A stretch of 40,181 nucleotides of DNA, from positions 144,876 through 185,056 of the forward strand of contig DIHK01000066.1 in assembly GCA_002420115.1 (NCBI GenBank). Reading direction: 5' to 3'. The notes under the pieces are model-generated. The model was not told where the DNA came from. It saw only the letters and a program-made list of their open reading frames with translations, and ran no database searches. Shown in pieces: positions 34,135 through 40,181 of this stretch. The translations under genes were made by a program, and so were the position numbers. The stretch is from Nitrospira sp. UBA5698. Its GTDB lineage: Bacteria; Nitrospirota; Nitrospiria; Nitrospirales; Nitrospiraceae. Each line of letters begins with the position of its first letter. The stretch's first letter is position 1.

Positions 34135-35833
34135 GGAGCAGCCTCGAAACATCTTGCTGCGGGCGCCGAATTGGATCGGTGATGCCGTGATGTGCGAGCC
34201 TGCCCTTCGAGGTCTCAGGTCAATTTTCCCGGAAGCGGCCATCACGATGTTGGCCAAATCAACGGTTGCCGAGCTGTTCCGTGCCGCTCCAGAACTGAAT
34301 CGGGTACTGGTCTATGAGGACAGGGGGACTCATGCCGGGCTTTCTGGGAAATGGGCGCTCGCTGGCTTGTTGCGACGTCATGGCTTCGATCTCGCGGTGC
34401 TGTTTCAGAACGCCTTTGAGGCTGCGTTTATTGCGTGGCTTGCCGGTATTCCGCAGCGGTATGGGTATGCAACTGATGGACGTGTGTTCTTCCTGACCAC
34501 GCCTGTTGCTGTCCCTGAACGTAGCCAGTCCGTTCATCAGGTTGAGTACTACTGGAATTTGTTGAGGCCCTTGGGTCTGTCCGGCAGTGCTCCATGCCCG
34601 ACCCTGTGTGTGACTGCGGAGGAGAGCCATGCGTTGGATATGAGGCTTGCTGCTCTCGGAAACAGTGCGTCGGATGTCGTGATCGGCATTAATCCTGGAT
34701 CAACCTATGGCAGCGCGAAGCGATGGCTGCCTGAGCGGTTTGCTGAAGTTGCGTGCAGACTTGCAGAACAGGTAGAGCGTGATGAGGGCAGAGCGGTCGT
34801 CGTGGCTATTCTTGGGGCGAAGGGCGAAGAGTCATTGGGGGAGGACATCGCCTCTCGAATCAATAGACCATCGGTGGTGTTATCCGGTGCCACGACGATT
34901 CGCGAATTGATGGCAGCGGTGAAGCGATGTCGACTCCTCGTCACGAATGATACAGGGCCGATGCATGTGGCGGCTGCGTGCGGAGTGCCGGTCGTTGCCG
35001 TGTTCGGTCCGACAGATTCGCGTACGACGGCTCCCTATGGTCAGGAGCAGTCGGTTGTTCGAGAGGTGATTGATTGTGCTCCCTGCTTGCTTCGGGAATG
35101 CCCCATCGATCACCGGTGCATGACTCGCATCTCAACCGATCGAGTGTACGAGGTGGCAGTGCAACAAGTGAGCGGGTTAAGGGTTAAGGGTGAGGGGCAA
35201 GGAGAGAAAAACTCATCTGCGCCTCACGCCTTAGGCCTCACGCCTGAGAGGGTCTTGGAAGGCTACACCATCTTTCTGGATCGTGATGGCACGCTCAATC
35301 CGGATCCTGGGTACATCAAGTCCCCGGATCAGTTTGAATTATTTCCTGGGGTAGCGGAGGCGCTCGCACGATTGAAACTGGCCGGAGCTCGATTGATCCT
35401 AATAACGAATCAATCGGGGATCGCGCGGGGACTCCTCTCTCGCCACAATCTTGAGGCCATCCACAAGAAGCTCAGGCATCTGCTTAGTCAAGCCGGCGCG
35501 ACGTTGGACGGGATCTACTTCTGCCCCCATCATCCGGATGACGGGTGTGGGTGTCGAAAGCCGAACCGTGGGATGATTGACCAGGCGATCCAAGAGCTGG
35601 GGGTGGATCTGGACCGGTCGTATGTGATCGGCGATCATCTGCGTGATATCGGGTTGGCCAAACGGGTTGGAGCACGAAGTGTTCTCGTGACCACGGGGGT
35701 AACCCGGTGGCAAGAGTTGGAAGGTTTGACGGACACTCATCTGATTCCGGACAGAGTTGAAGCCTCCCTGACGAAGGCTGTGGACTGGCTGTTGTCCGAC
35801 GTGAACCGGGGAGCCTTATCACGGCCTGAATAG
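34127..35833 (+). CDS. Heptosyltransferase II (WaaF) fused to heptose-bisphosphate phosphatase (GmhB)
   Basis: 568 residues with two complete domains. Residues 1-345: glycosyltransferase family 9, WaaF type (ILLRAPNWIGDAVM, GINPGSTYGSAKRWLPERF, LLVTNDTGPMHVAAACGVPVVAVFGPT). Residues 379-560: HAD phosphatase GmhB type, with DRDGT (385-389), NQSGIARG, the zinc motif CPHHPDDGCGCRKP and VIGDHLRDI. GmhB prepares the heptose phosphate used to make ADP-heptose; WaaF uses ADP-heptose. The linker (about 349-378) is encoded by a heptameric inverted repeat at 35176-35248. ATG 34127 with GGAG 5 nt upstream is the chosen start; the frame opens at 34091. Confidence 0.9.
   Translation: MLKEQPRNILLRAPNWIGDAVMCEPALRGLRSIFPEAAITMLAKSTVAELFRAAPELNRVLVYEDRGTHAGLSGKWALAGLLRRHGFDLAVLFQNAFEAAFIAWLAGIPQRYGYATDGRVFFLTTPVAVPERSQSVHQVEYYWNLLRPLGLSGSAPCPTLCVTAEESHALDMRLAALGNSASDVVIGINPGSTYGSAKRWLPERFAEVACRLAEQVERDEGRAVVVAILGAKGEESLGEDIASRINRPSVVLSGATTIRELMAAVKRCRLLVTNDTGPMHVAAACGVPVVAVFGPTDSRTTAPYGQEQSVVREVIDCAPCLLRECPIDHRCMTRISTDRVYEVAVQQVSGLRVKGEGQGEKNSSAPHALGLTPERVLEGYTIFLDRDGTLNPDPGYIKSPDQFELFPGVAEALARLKLAGARLILITNQSGIARGLLSRHNLEAIHKKLRHLLSQAGATLDGIYFCPHHPDDGCGCRKPNRGMIDQAIQELGVDLDRSYVIGDHLRDIGLAKRVGARSVLVTTGVTRWQELEGLTDTHLIPDRVEASLTKAVDWLLSDVNRGALSRPE
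35176..35248. repeat. Heptameric inverted repeat inside the waaF-gmhB coding sequence
   Basis: GTTAAGG GTTAAGG GTGAGGG GCAAGGA (35176-35203) faces GCCTCAC GCCTTAG GCCTCAC GCCTGAG (35221-35248). It has the same 7-nt period and the same inverted architecture as the thiG-thiE element, but is translated in frame as the interdomain linker. Confidence 0.75.
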
Positions 35834-35961
35834 TACGGGGCAGGGTGAGCGTATCATCCGCCGAACGTACGACATGCCGGCCGAGGCTGGGCTTGTGTTG
35901 GCTATACAGCGAGAGTAAGTTGTCTAGGGCTACGAGGCCCATGACTCGGAGAGAACTGGCG

Positions 35962-36963
35962 ATGGCTGTGGACCAGGGTACGAAGGATTGTTCCATCCCT
36001 TGTAATCTCTGTGGCGGGACCAAGGTTTCGATTCTTTCAACCAGAAGTCGAAGCGGGAACCCGTTACGGACTGTCATCTGCCGCGCCTGTGGGCTCGTAT
36101 GGTCGGATCCGCGTCCACATGACGCCAGGCAGTTTTATGAGGAACAATATCGTCTCGCGTATAAGAATACCTACAGCCCGAAACCCAAACATGTTGTGCG
36201 TGCGGGCAAGGTCGCGCTGTCACGGTTTGGGAAGATCGAGACGCTGTTGTCGAGTCGGAAAACGGTGCTTGATGTCGGAACCGGGGGTGGAGAGTTCGCC
36301 TATTTGCTCCAATCGTTGGGTCATGTTGTCAACGGGATTGAGCCGAATCGAGGGTATGCCGACCATTCGATCCAACAATATGGGTTGACGGTTCAAGTCG
36401 GATTCGTGCAAGACGCGACGTTTGCTCAGGCCTCGTTCGATATCGTGACGATTTGGCATGTCCTTGAACATACGGAAGACCCGGGTCTCATTCTGGCACG
36501 CCTCCGCTCTTGGTTAAAGCCGGACGGGGTGCTCGTCGTAGAGGTCCCGAATGTGGAAGCAACTTGTCAGGCACCTCGCAGTACATTCCACGAAGCCCAC
36601 CTCTATAATTTCAATGTGGTGTCATTGCGCCGGTTGGCCAAAAAACAGGGGTTGTACGAAACCTCTCATCTGATCTCCCAGGATGGTGGGAATATCACGA
36701 TGTTGTTCACCCCGAAGGAGCCTCTGATTGCTGATCCATTCTCCGCCGTGATTCCAGGAAATTGCGAGTGGATCTCAAGAATCGTGCGCCAACATAGTGT
36801 CCTGCGGCATCACCTCAGCCCCGCTCCGTATGTGCGTGCGTGGCAACGTCTCTGTCGATCGCTCGAAGAGCGACGCGAAACGGCAGCTCTGGGCAGCGGG
36901 AAGGCGATACTTGATGGTCTCTATGCTCCCCATGTGCAGGCGCATGTCCTTACGTGTGTATGA
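35962..36963 (+). CDS. Class I SAM-dependent methyltransferase with N-terminal zinc-ribbon-like motif
   Basis: About 333 residues. The N-terminal CNLCGG...CRACG (about 13-43) forms four cysteines suited to zinc, as in many sugar or polysaccharide C/O-methyltransferases; motif I is VLDVGTGGGEFAYLL, followed by GIEPNRGYAD, FDIVTIWHVLEHTEDP and LKPDGVLVVEVPN. The acceptor is unknown; its place amid heptosyltransferases suggests an LPS sugar. GGAGAG lies 8 nt before ATG 35962; ATG 35941 or GTG 35845 are alternative starts without better support. Confidence 0.8.
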   Translation: MAVDQGTKDCSIPCNLCGGTKVSILSTRSRSGNPLRTVICRACGLVWSDPRPHDARQFYEEQYRLAYKNTYSPKPKHVVRAGKVALSRFGKIETLLSSRKTVLDVGTGGGEFAYLLQSLGHVVNGIEPNRGYADHSIQQYGLTVQVGFVQDATFAQASFDIVTIWHVLEHTEDPGLILARLRSWLKPDGVLVVEVPNVEATCQAPRSTFHEAHLYNFNVVSLRRLAKKQGLYETSHLISQDGGNITMLFTPKEPLIADPFSAVIPGNCEWISRIVRQHSVLRHHLSPAPYVRAWQRLCRSLEERRETAALGSGKAILDGLYAPHVQAHVLTCV

Positions 36964-37052
36964 AGAGTGAGGGGTTAGGCAGGGATGAGGGACCTGCATC
37001 GTGATTGAGTATCCCGATGCTGCGCCAGCGGCGTAGGCAGGAAGGTTGTCTG

Positions 37053-38126
37053 GTGTCATCTGGTACATCTTTCGGTGTCTCTTCTTCGGCCCGTTGGGAT
37101 TCCGCCCGTCTTCTGCTGATCAAGCCAAGTTCACTGGGAGATATTGTCCATTCGTTTCCGGTGGTATCTGCCCTCAAGGAGCAGTGGCCTGGGGTGCACC
37201 TGACATGGGTGGTGAAGCGCCAATGGGCCGAGCTCGTTGAGCGAGCGGAGGGGGTTGATCGTGTCTGGCCGGTCGACATGACGGTCAGCAGTTGGGTGAG
37301 GGAGGGTGTGGCGCTCAGAGCTCAGCAGTTTGACCTTGCGCTTGATTTGCAAGGGTTGTTTCGAAGCGGTATCTTGGCTTGGTTGAGTGGTGCACCGACA
37401 CGACTTGGTTTTGCGAACGGACGGGAGGGAAGTCCTTGGTTCTATACCAACTGTGTTCCCGTCACACACCTGAATGTCCACGCAGTCGATCGATATCTTT
37501 CCCTATTGGGTGCCTTGGGGGTGAGACCCCCTGAGAGACCGCAGTTTCGGTTCAAACTCCTGGAAGAGGATAGCGCCACTGTTCGAACGATCTGCCACCG
37601 TCAAGGTTTTGCAGTCGATCGGCCATGGATTGCGATGAACATTGGGGCACGGTGGCCGACAAAGCGATGGCCGCTGACGGCATTTGCTGCAGTCCTGGAT
37701 CAACTGCATGCTGCGCGGCTTGGGCCGGTTGTGGTCATAGGAAGTTCGGACGAGCGTCATTCCACGAATCAGCTCAGGACGCTGACTTCAAGTCCGTTTA
37801 TCGATTTGTGCGGGGAGATTCCGTTGAAATATCTCCCGGCACTGCTTTCATCCGCATCCGCCATGGTGACAAACGACTCCGGCCCGATGCATATCGCGTC
37901 GGCACTGGGGGTTCCTGTCGTTGCGTTGTTTGGACCAACTAGTGCGATTCGGACCGGACCCTATGGCGATGGCCATCAGATCCTGAGTGGGCCGGTTCCA
38001 TGTAGCCCCTGTTTCAGCCGTGTCTGCCGACACATTCCAGAATTGGAATGTCTTCACGTAATTACGCCGACCCACGTGGTTGATGCCATTCGTCTGCGGT
38101 TGACGGCTCACGCCCCATGTCAATGA
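37053..38126 (+). CDS. Heptosyltransferase, GT9 family (WaaC-like)
   Basis: About 357 residues. The N-terminal RLLLIKPSSLGDIVHSFPVV is characteristic of heptosyltransferase I; later motifs are LDLQGLFRSGILAWLSGAP, FANGREGSPWFYT, NIGARWPTKRWP and VTNDSGPMHIASALGVPVVALFGPT. WaaC would add the first heptose to Kdo. The frame opens at 37005, but AGGAAGG 7 nt before GTG 37053 supports this start (ATG 37017 is another option). A solitary pair of heptamers (GTGAGGG GTTAGGC, 36967-36980) lies in the preceding gap. The 3' end is part of a 158-bp tandem duplication. Confidence 0.85.
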   Translation: MSSGTSFGVSSSARWDSARLLLIKPSSLGDIVHSFPVVSALKEQWPGVHLTWVVKRQWAELVERAEGVDRVWPVDMTVSSWVREGVALRAQQFDLALDLQGLFRSGILAWLSGAPTRLGFANGREGSPWFYTNCVPVTHLNVHAVDRYLSLLGALGVRPPERPQFRFKLLEEDSATVRTICHRQGFAVDRPWIAMNIGARWPTKRWPLTAFAAVLDQLHAARLGPVVVIGSSDERHSTNQLRTLTSSPFIDLCGEIPLKYLPALLSSASAMVTNDSGPMHIASALGVPVVALFGPTSAIRTGPYGDGHQILSGPVPCSPCFSRVCRHIPELECLHVITPTHVVDAIRLRLTAHAPCQ

Positions 38127-38327
38127 ACGTCTTGATCGCTTGTCCTAAAGAGTATTGGCGATGTGCTCCGTTCAGCCGGGTCTGTCGATACGCTCCCGAA
38201 TTGGAAGGTCTTCACCTCGATAGGCTGACCCCCGTGGGTGATATTATTCGGCCAAGGTTGGCGGCTCACGCTCCATGTCAATGAATGTCTTAATCGTTCG
38301 CCCAGATGGTATCGGTGATGTGCTTCT
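38012..38327 (+). repeat. Diverged 158-bp tandem duplication at the waaC-GT9 junction
   Basis: Copy 1 (about 38012-38169) spans the end of the waaC-like gene and a frame-shifted gene start; copy 2 (about 38170-38327) repeats both. The anchors TTCAGCCG (38013 and 38171) and the stop/start overlap CAATGAA (38121 and 38279) both give a period of 158 bp. Confidence 0.7.
38123..38284 (+). pseudogene. Remnant of a GT9 glycosyltransferase gene
   Basis: It starts ATG overlapping the waaC stop and reads MNVLIACPK; with one base removed it continues as SIGDVL, the start of a GT9 enzyme. It then passes directly into an open stretch FSRVCRYAPELEGLHLDRL ending AHAPCQ and stop, homologous to the C-terminus of the waaC-like protein (FSRVCRHIPELECLHV ... 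AHAPCQ). So the first about 15 and last about 37 codons of a GT9 gene are joined, with the middle missing. A simple tandem duplication of the gene junction would look the same. Confidence 0.6.
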
Positions 38328-39300
38328 CTCACTCCCCGTGGCATCCCAACTGCGAGAACTCGTACCAGGCGTCAGAGTCGAGTTCTTAACCAGTCCCACC
38401 GTGGCGCCGCTGCTTGAGCATCATCCTGATGTGGATACTGTCCGCACCATTCGTCTGACAGATCCGTTGGCAGAATTGCGTCGTGCTTTTTTACACGGAG
38501 TTGAGGTGGCGGTGTTTCTCAAGCCCTTTCGCCGCTTGATGTGGGCGGCCTGGTTGGCACGGGTGCCGATTCGAATCGCGACGGGCTATCGCTGGTATAG
38601 TCCCTTGTCGAATCGACGGATCTATGAACATCGCAGTGAGTTTTCCAAACATGAGTCAGAGTATAACGTCGAGATGTTGAAAGGCCTGGGATTGAGTCCC
38701 CGAAAGGTTCAACCCCCGACTCTGTATGTCACTGAGCACGAGCAAACGATCGGGACATCGCTGTGGGCGAGTCTGCCCGGTCCACGAGTCGTCGTTCATC
38801 CGGGAGGCCTTTCGGCACGACGATGGCGACCAGAGTCTTACCGAGATTTGGCTTTCAAGTTGGCACAAGCCGGTTATGGGGTGATGTTGACCGGCAGCGA
38901 GTCAGAAAAGAAACAGTTTGAAGCCTGTGCCTCACCACCTACACTGATCCCAACCCAGATCATGAATTACATGGGGCAATTGTCGCTCCGCCAGCTCATG
39001 GCCGTAATCGCCAATGCTCATGTAGTTGTTTCGGGAGCCACAGGGCCAGCCCACATGGCGGCAGCGCTGGGAATCCCCACGGTCAGCCTGTTTGATCCTC
39101 GTCGAAACAATTTGCCGGTGAGATGGAAGCCCCTTGGAACGGGAGTCCTGCTACGTCCCGACGTTCCTACCTGTGACAAATGTATCGGGGAAGCCTGTTC
39201 GTATTGGGATTGTCTTGATCATTTCACAGTCGACAAGGTGGCAGCCGCCATTAGGCAGGTGATCGATACCCCTTCGGCTCTCGTCATACACCACGTCTAA
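38281..39300 (+). CDS. GT9-family glycosyltransferase (heptosyltransferase-like)
   Basis: 339 residues. MNVLIVRPDGIGDVLLSLPVA is the GT9 N-terminus; VVVHPGGLSARRWRPESY and VVSGATGPAHMAAALGIPTVSLFDP mark the nucleotide-sugar domain. It has cysteines near the C-terminus (CDKCIGEACSYWDC) often seen in this subfamily. It may add a later heptose or other core sugar; the specific role is unknown. ATG 38281 overlaps the stop of the remnant upstream (ATGA); ATG 38275 is six bases earlier. Confidence 0.85.
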   Translation: MNVLIVRPDGIGDVLLSLPVASQLRELVPGVRVEFLTSPTVAPLLEHHPDVDTVRTIRLTDPLAELRRAFLHGVEVAVFLKPFRRLMWAAWLARVPIRIATGYRWYSPLSNRRIYEHRSEFSKHESEYNVEMLKGLGLSPRKVQPPTLYVTEHEQTIGTSLWASLPGPRVVVHPGGLSARRWRPESYRDLAFKLAQAGYGVMLTGSESEKKQFEACASPPTLIPTQIMNYMGQLSLRQLMAVIANAHVVVSGATGPAHMAAALGIPTVSLFDPRRNNLPVRWKPLGTGVLLRPDVPTCDKCIGEACSYWDCLDHFTVDKVAAAIRQVIDTPSALVIHHV

Positions 39301-39344
39301 AGCCAATCGTCAGCAGGATATACGATGGGTGCGCGCTATTGGCC

Positions 39345-39384
39345 TTGACTCCATCTCACGTATATGTTCATATCCTGAACGTAT
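39345..39384 (+). promoter_or_regulatory. Promoter/operator candidate before the winged-helix regulator
   Basis: The dyad ATATGTTCA-N5-TGAACGTAT (39362-39384) pairs at 8 of 9 positions. TTGACT (39345-39350) lies upstream, with CATATC (39369-39374) 18 bp away as a weak -10, so the dyad would cover the -10 and block polymerase. It may be the regulator's own operator. Confidence 0.45.
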
Positions 39385-39405
39385 TGGTGGAGACCTCACA
39401 ACTCC

Positions 39406-39993
39406 ATGAATCTGCAAGGCCAACGAGATCTGCTCTTGCTGACTGAGGTGGAGCGAGATGGCGGGGTGACGCAGCGTTCCCTTGCGGCAAAGCTCGGGGT
39501 GGCCTTGGGGCTTGCCAATCTGTACCTGAAGCGATTGGTCCGAAACGGGTATATCGCCATTACCACGATCCCCTCCCATCGTGTTCGCTACGTATTGACA
39601 CCGGAAGGGTCTGCTGAGAAGTCGAGGCTGACGTCCCTTCGCCTGGAGTATGCGCTCTCTCATTATCGTGAGCTGCGTGCTCGACTTCGGGAAGCCCTGT
39701 CTCGGATGGCTCAGAATGGAATGAAACGGGTCGTCATTTATGGAACCAGTGAACTTGCGGAGATGGTCTATTTGTCGCTCCGTGAGATGCAGATGACATT
39801 GGTGGGATTTGTGGATGATGGACGGCAGGAATCGTTTCTATCGTATCCCGTCCAGTCATCGGACGTATTGCGGGAATGGCAGTTTGATGTGGTGCTGCTG
39901 GCAAACTTCGATCAGCAGACTGGGGTCCGCGCCAAACTGGAGCATCATCAGGTTCCAGACAGTAAGATTATCGCGCTGACATTGTTGGTGTAA
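39406..39993 (+). CDS. Winged-helix regulator with C-terminal nucleotide-binding-like domain
   Basis: 195 residues. The N-terminal half is a winged helix (LLLLTEVERDGGVTQRSLAAKLGVALGLANLYLKRLVRNGYI, given here in two parts by position 9-30 and 31-50) of MarR/Lrp-like type. The C-terminal half begins KRVVIYGTSELAEMVYLSL and contains FVDDGRQ, like the Rossmann-type sugar-nucleotide or CoA-binding domains of polysaccharide-cluster proteins. This combination fits a sensor of a nucleotide or nucleotide sugar that controls surface polysaccharide genes. Ligand and targets unknown. Isolated after the LPS genes. Confidence 0.75.
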   Translation: MNLQGQRDLLLLTEVERDGGVTQRSLAAKLGVALGLANLYLKRLVRNGYIAITTIPSHRVRYVLTPEGSAEKSRLTSLRLEYALSHYRELRARLREALSRMAQNGMKRVVIYGTSELAEMVYLSLREMQMTLVGFVDDGRQESFLSYPVQSSDVLREWQFDVVLLANFDQQTGVRAKLEHHQVPDSKIIALTLLV

Positions 39994-40052
39994 GCGCGCA
40001 AGACACGGGTTTTTTATTCACTGTAAGTGAGAGGGCGAAGCTATATTAAAAA

Positions 40053-40154
40053 CTGTCTGTCTGATGGAAAATGTCTACCTGGTCTGTTTCGTTTATCCGG
40101 TCAGTTGACCAGAAAGACACGATAGATCGAATAGTCCAAACAGACCAGACAGAC
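40053..40154. repeat. Nested inverted repeats of CTGGTCTGT type
   Basis: CTGGTCTGTTT (40079-40089) and AAACAGACCAG (40138-40148) are a perfect 11-bp inverted pair; GTCTGTCTG (40055-40063) and CAGACAGAC (40146-40154) form a second pair; and GGTCAGTTGACC (40099-40110) is a perfect dyad in the centre. The pattern continues to the window end with CCAGACAAAC, so the unit extends beyond it. No gene is seen from 39994 to 40181. Confidence 0.6.
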
Positions 40155-40181
40155 GAGATCAACCTCATGGACCAGACAAAC

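Noticed and set aside
1..40181. CRISPR arrays, tRNA or rRNA genes, insertion sequences
   Set aside because: No regularly spaced direct repeats, no tRNA-like cloverleaf and no transposase or integrase frame were recognised by eye.

Overview
The window looks like chromosome from a Gram-negative bacterium of the Nitrospirota, most likely Nitrospira-like. The reason is the combination of a complete actinobacterial-type proteasome/pupylation cluster (Mpa ATPase, Dop, 20S beta and alpha subunits, PafA) with a full lipid A / LPS core assembly cluster, in moderately GC-rich DNA. The assignment is an inference from gene content; no rRNA or other marker gene is present.

Layout. (1) 1-1433: thiG (cut by the window edge) and thiE, thiamine synthesis. 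(2) 1484-9041: proteasome operon mpa-dop-[palindromic repeat]-prcB-prcA, then pafA with its own promoter and an overlapping M23 peptidase gene. No pup/UBact gene is visible; the dop-prcB gap, where a tag gene would be expected, holds a repeat element. (3) 9042-13780: accessory stretch with a small membrane protein, an AT-rich orphan gene, a coiled-coil lipoprotein-like gene, a VapBC-type toxin-antitoxin pair with a twin-palindrome operator flanked by two decayed copies of another gene, and a membrane-anchored Cys-motif protein. (4) 13857-20467, minus strand: galU, then a tight group lon-thiL-DUF2062-HD phosphohydrolase. (5) 20468-21217: divergent promoter region between galU and bamA. (6) 21218-39300, plus strand: bamA, two ompH/skp-like genes, fabZ, lpxA, lpxI, a Gfo/Idh oxidoreductase, lpxB, msbA, a DUF374 acyltransferase broken at an A9 run, waaA, lpxK, a waaF-gmhB fusion, a methyltransferase, a waaC-like heptosyltransferase, a decayed glycosyltransferase junction and a further GT9 glycosyltransferase. 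(7) 39406-39993: a winged-helix regulator with an operator-like dyad, followed by inverted CTGGTCTGT-type repeats up to the window end.

Function. Region 6 runs from outer-membrane protein insertion (BamA, OmpH) through lipid A acyl supply and assembly (FabZ, LpxA, LpxI, LpxB, LpxK), Kdo addition (WaaA) and flipping (MsbA) to heptose core assembly (WaaC, WaaF, GmhB). lpxC, lpxD and the heptose-activating genes other than gmhB are not in the window. Region 2 encodes tag-dependent proteolysis: PafA ligates the tag, Dop deamidates or removes it, Mpa unfolds tagged proteins into the PrcA/PrcB chamber.

The most notable non-genic signals are a family of 7-nt-periodic (GTGARRN) inverted repeats at gene borders, one of which has become the interdomain linker of the WaaF-GmhB fusion, and the palindromic element in the proteasome operon.
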